A DNA stretch of 5,570 nt from Candidatus Kaiserbacteria bacterium (lineage in GTDB: Bacteria; Patescibacteriota; Minisyncoccia; Phycocordibacterales; Phycocordibacteraceae). Where the stretch lies: the NCBI GenBank assembly GCA_011052355.1, contig DRJB01000034.1:1-5570 (forward strand). Direction: 5' to 3'. Positions 5,240 to 5,570 of the stretch are shown in pieces; positions within the stretch are counted from its first letter, which is position 1; each line of letters opens with the position of its first letter. The notes beneath the pieces are model-generated. The model was not told the origin of the DNA. It searched no databases and saw nothing but the letters and a program-made list of their open reading frames with translations. The translations under genes were made by a program, and so were the position numbers.

Positions 5240-5326
5240 ATGAACATCCTCTACCTCGCCAACATACGCCTGCCGACCGAGAAAGCGCACAAATTACAGA
5301 GTATAAAAGCCGTTATGTGTTGGTGA
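5240..5326 (+). pseudogene. N-terminal fragment of a glycosyltransferase
   Basis: The ATG at 5240 opens MNILYLANIRLPTEKAHKLQ, which closely matches the usual first residues of GT4 glycosyltransferases (MNILYLANIRxPTEKAHGxQ). After about 20 codons the similarity ends; the frame adds SIKAVMCW and stops at 5324-5326. A full-length enzyme would need about 350 more residues, so this is a truncated, non-functional remnant. It lies 10 bases after the end of the methyltransferase remnant, consistent with an original string of sugar-modification genes continuing from 5078. Whether the 28-codon frame is translated is unknown. Confidence 0.6.
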
Positions 5327-5345
5327 ATTATCAACACGAACCCCG

Positions 5346-5373
5346 TTGGCATTCACTTCCAAAGATATACAAT
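5346..5373 (+). promoter_or_regulatory. Possible promoter upstream of the AbiEi-like gene
   Basis: TTGGCA (5346-5351; 5 of 6 to the -35 consensus), a 16-base spacer and TACAAT (5368-5373; 5 of 6 to the -10 consensus) would start transcription at about 5380, leaving a leader of about 30 bases. A second TACAAT at 5397-5402 lies 8 bases before the ATG at 5411 and could give a leaderless transcript, but no good -35 box is placed for it. The left arm of the inverted repeat lies inside the spacer. Confidence 0.45.
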
Positions 5374-5395
5374 AAATGTACACTTTTGGAAGTGA
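5353..5395. promoter_or_regulatory. Inverted repeat, candidate autoregulatory operator
   Basis: TCACTTCCAAA (5353-5363) and its exact complement TTTGGAAGTGA (5385-5395) form 11-base arms around a 21-base spacer centred on 5374, with G-T wobbles extending both ends. The centres of the two arms are about 32 bases (three helix turns) apart, on the same DNA face, and they straddle a -10 box. AbiEi antitoxins studied in Streptococcus repress their own operon by binding inverted repeats at the promoter, so this is a plausible operator for the gene at 5411. The role is inferred. Confidence 0.5.
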
Positions 5396-5410
5396 GTACA
5401 ATATCATTTT

Positions 5411-5570
5411 ATGACTAAAAATATAGGAAAAGAGAAAAACAAGACTAAATTAATGCTTGATCTTGTTCGTAATTTGCCATTGTTTAGTATAAAAGACATC
5501 CCGAATATCGGTATAGCTGACTCTTCTGTGAGAATAAAATTATATCGTCTCGTGAAAGCTGGAAAGATAA
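5411..5570 (+). CDS. Winged-helix protein, AbiEi-like antitoxin N-terminus (3' end outside window)
   Basis: The ATG at 5411 opens a frame that runs to the window edge without a stop; 53 full codons are seen. After a lysine-rich start (MTKNIGKEKNKTK), helices LMLDLVRNLP (14-23), SIKDIPNIG (26-34) and SSVRIKLYRLVKAGKI (38-53) form the first part of a winged helix-turn-helix. This arrangement is like the N-terminal domain of AbiEi-type antitoxins (type IV toxin-antitoxin / abortive infection) and of related wHTH regulators. If so, an AbiEii nucleotidyltransferase toxin gene should follow downstream. The inverted repeat at its promoter fits autoregulation. No Shine-Dalgarno sequence is present. 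Coding status is fairly sure; the family is tentative because only the N-terminus is visible. Confidence 0.6.
   Translation, partial: MTKNIGKEKNKTKLMLDLVRNLPLFSIKDIPNIGIADSSVRIKLYRLVKAGKI

Larger units (their letters stand above)
5302..5418 (+). pseudogene. Unidentified open tail, possible C-terminal remnant
   Basis: From the point where the glycosyltransferase fragment loses similarity, another frame reads YKSRYVLVNYQHEPRWHSLP, then KIYNKCTLLEV, and stays open to TAA at 5416-5418. It has no start of its own, and its composition, rich in aromatic and charged residues, looks protein-like in its first 25 residues. It may be the C-terminal end of a second lost gene fused to the glycosyltransferase start. 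I do not recognise the family. Its last part runs through the promoter and inverted repeat of the next gene, so the end is probably not under protein selection. Confidence 0.25.

Overview
The window reads as a dense piece of bacterial chromosome. It probably comes from a Candidate Phyla Radiation (Patescibacteria/Parcubacteria-like) genome assembled from a metagenome. This is inferred from gene style only: small genes with ATGA stop/start overlaps, almost no Shine-Dalgarno sequences, a YvcK homologue beside glycosyltransferases, and small toxin-antitoxin modules between sugar genes. No rRNA or other phylogenetic marker is present. TGA acts as a normal stop codon, so this is not a TGA-recoded lineage.

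Layout. Positions 2-1737 hold two GT-B (GT4-type) glycosyltransferases on the + strand; the first is cut by the left edge, and they overlap by 4 bases. A 127-base gap (1738-1864) holds a strong GC-rich palindrome and a short 9-base tandem repeat. Positions 1865-3366 hold a YvcK/CofD-like gene and a HAD-like phosphatase, again joined by an ATGA overlap. A second gap (3367-3448) holds another hairpin and a 22-base perfect palindrome sitting on a promoter. That promoter serves a RelB/DinJ-type antitoxin and YafQ-type toxin pair (3449-3983). A third GT4-type glycosyltransferase follows (3996-5078), with its own likely promoter. Positions 5075-5410 have no intact gene but carry recognisable debris: both ends of a probable methyltransferase with the middle missing, then the first 20 or so codons of another glycosyltransferase. 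The right edge holds the start of a winged-helix gene resembling AbiEi antitoxins, preceded by an inverted repeat and promoter boxes.

How it works together. The glycosyltransferases and the methyltransferase remnant suggest a cell-surface polysaccharide or glycoconjugate locus. YvcK homologues bind UDP-sugars and affect cell-wall growth, so their presence here is coherent. The toxin-antitoxin genes flank the third glycosyltransferase and the decayed stretch, which looks like a site of gene turnover.

The most notable observation is a dispersed palindromic element present twice. One copy (1786-1830) is intergenic. The other (4202-4236) lies inside the coding sequence of the third glycosyltransferase, where it is read through in frame and adds about a dozen residues. 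The arms are identical over 25 bases, and the apical stem differs in a way that keeps the hairpin. This resembles the behaviour of Rickettsia palindromic elements, and I do not recognise this particular element as a described family.
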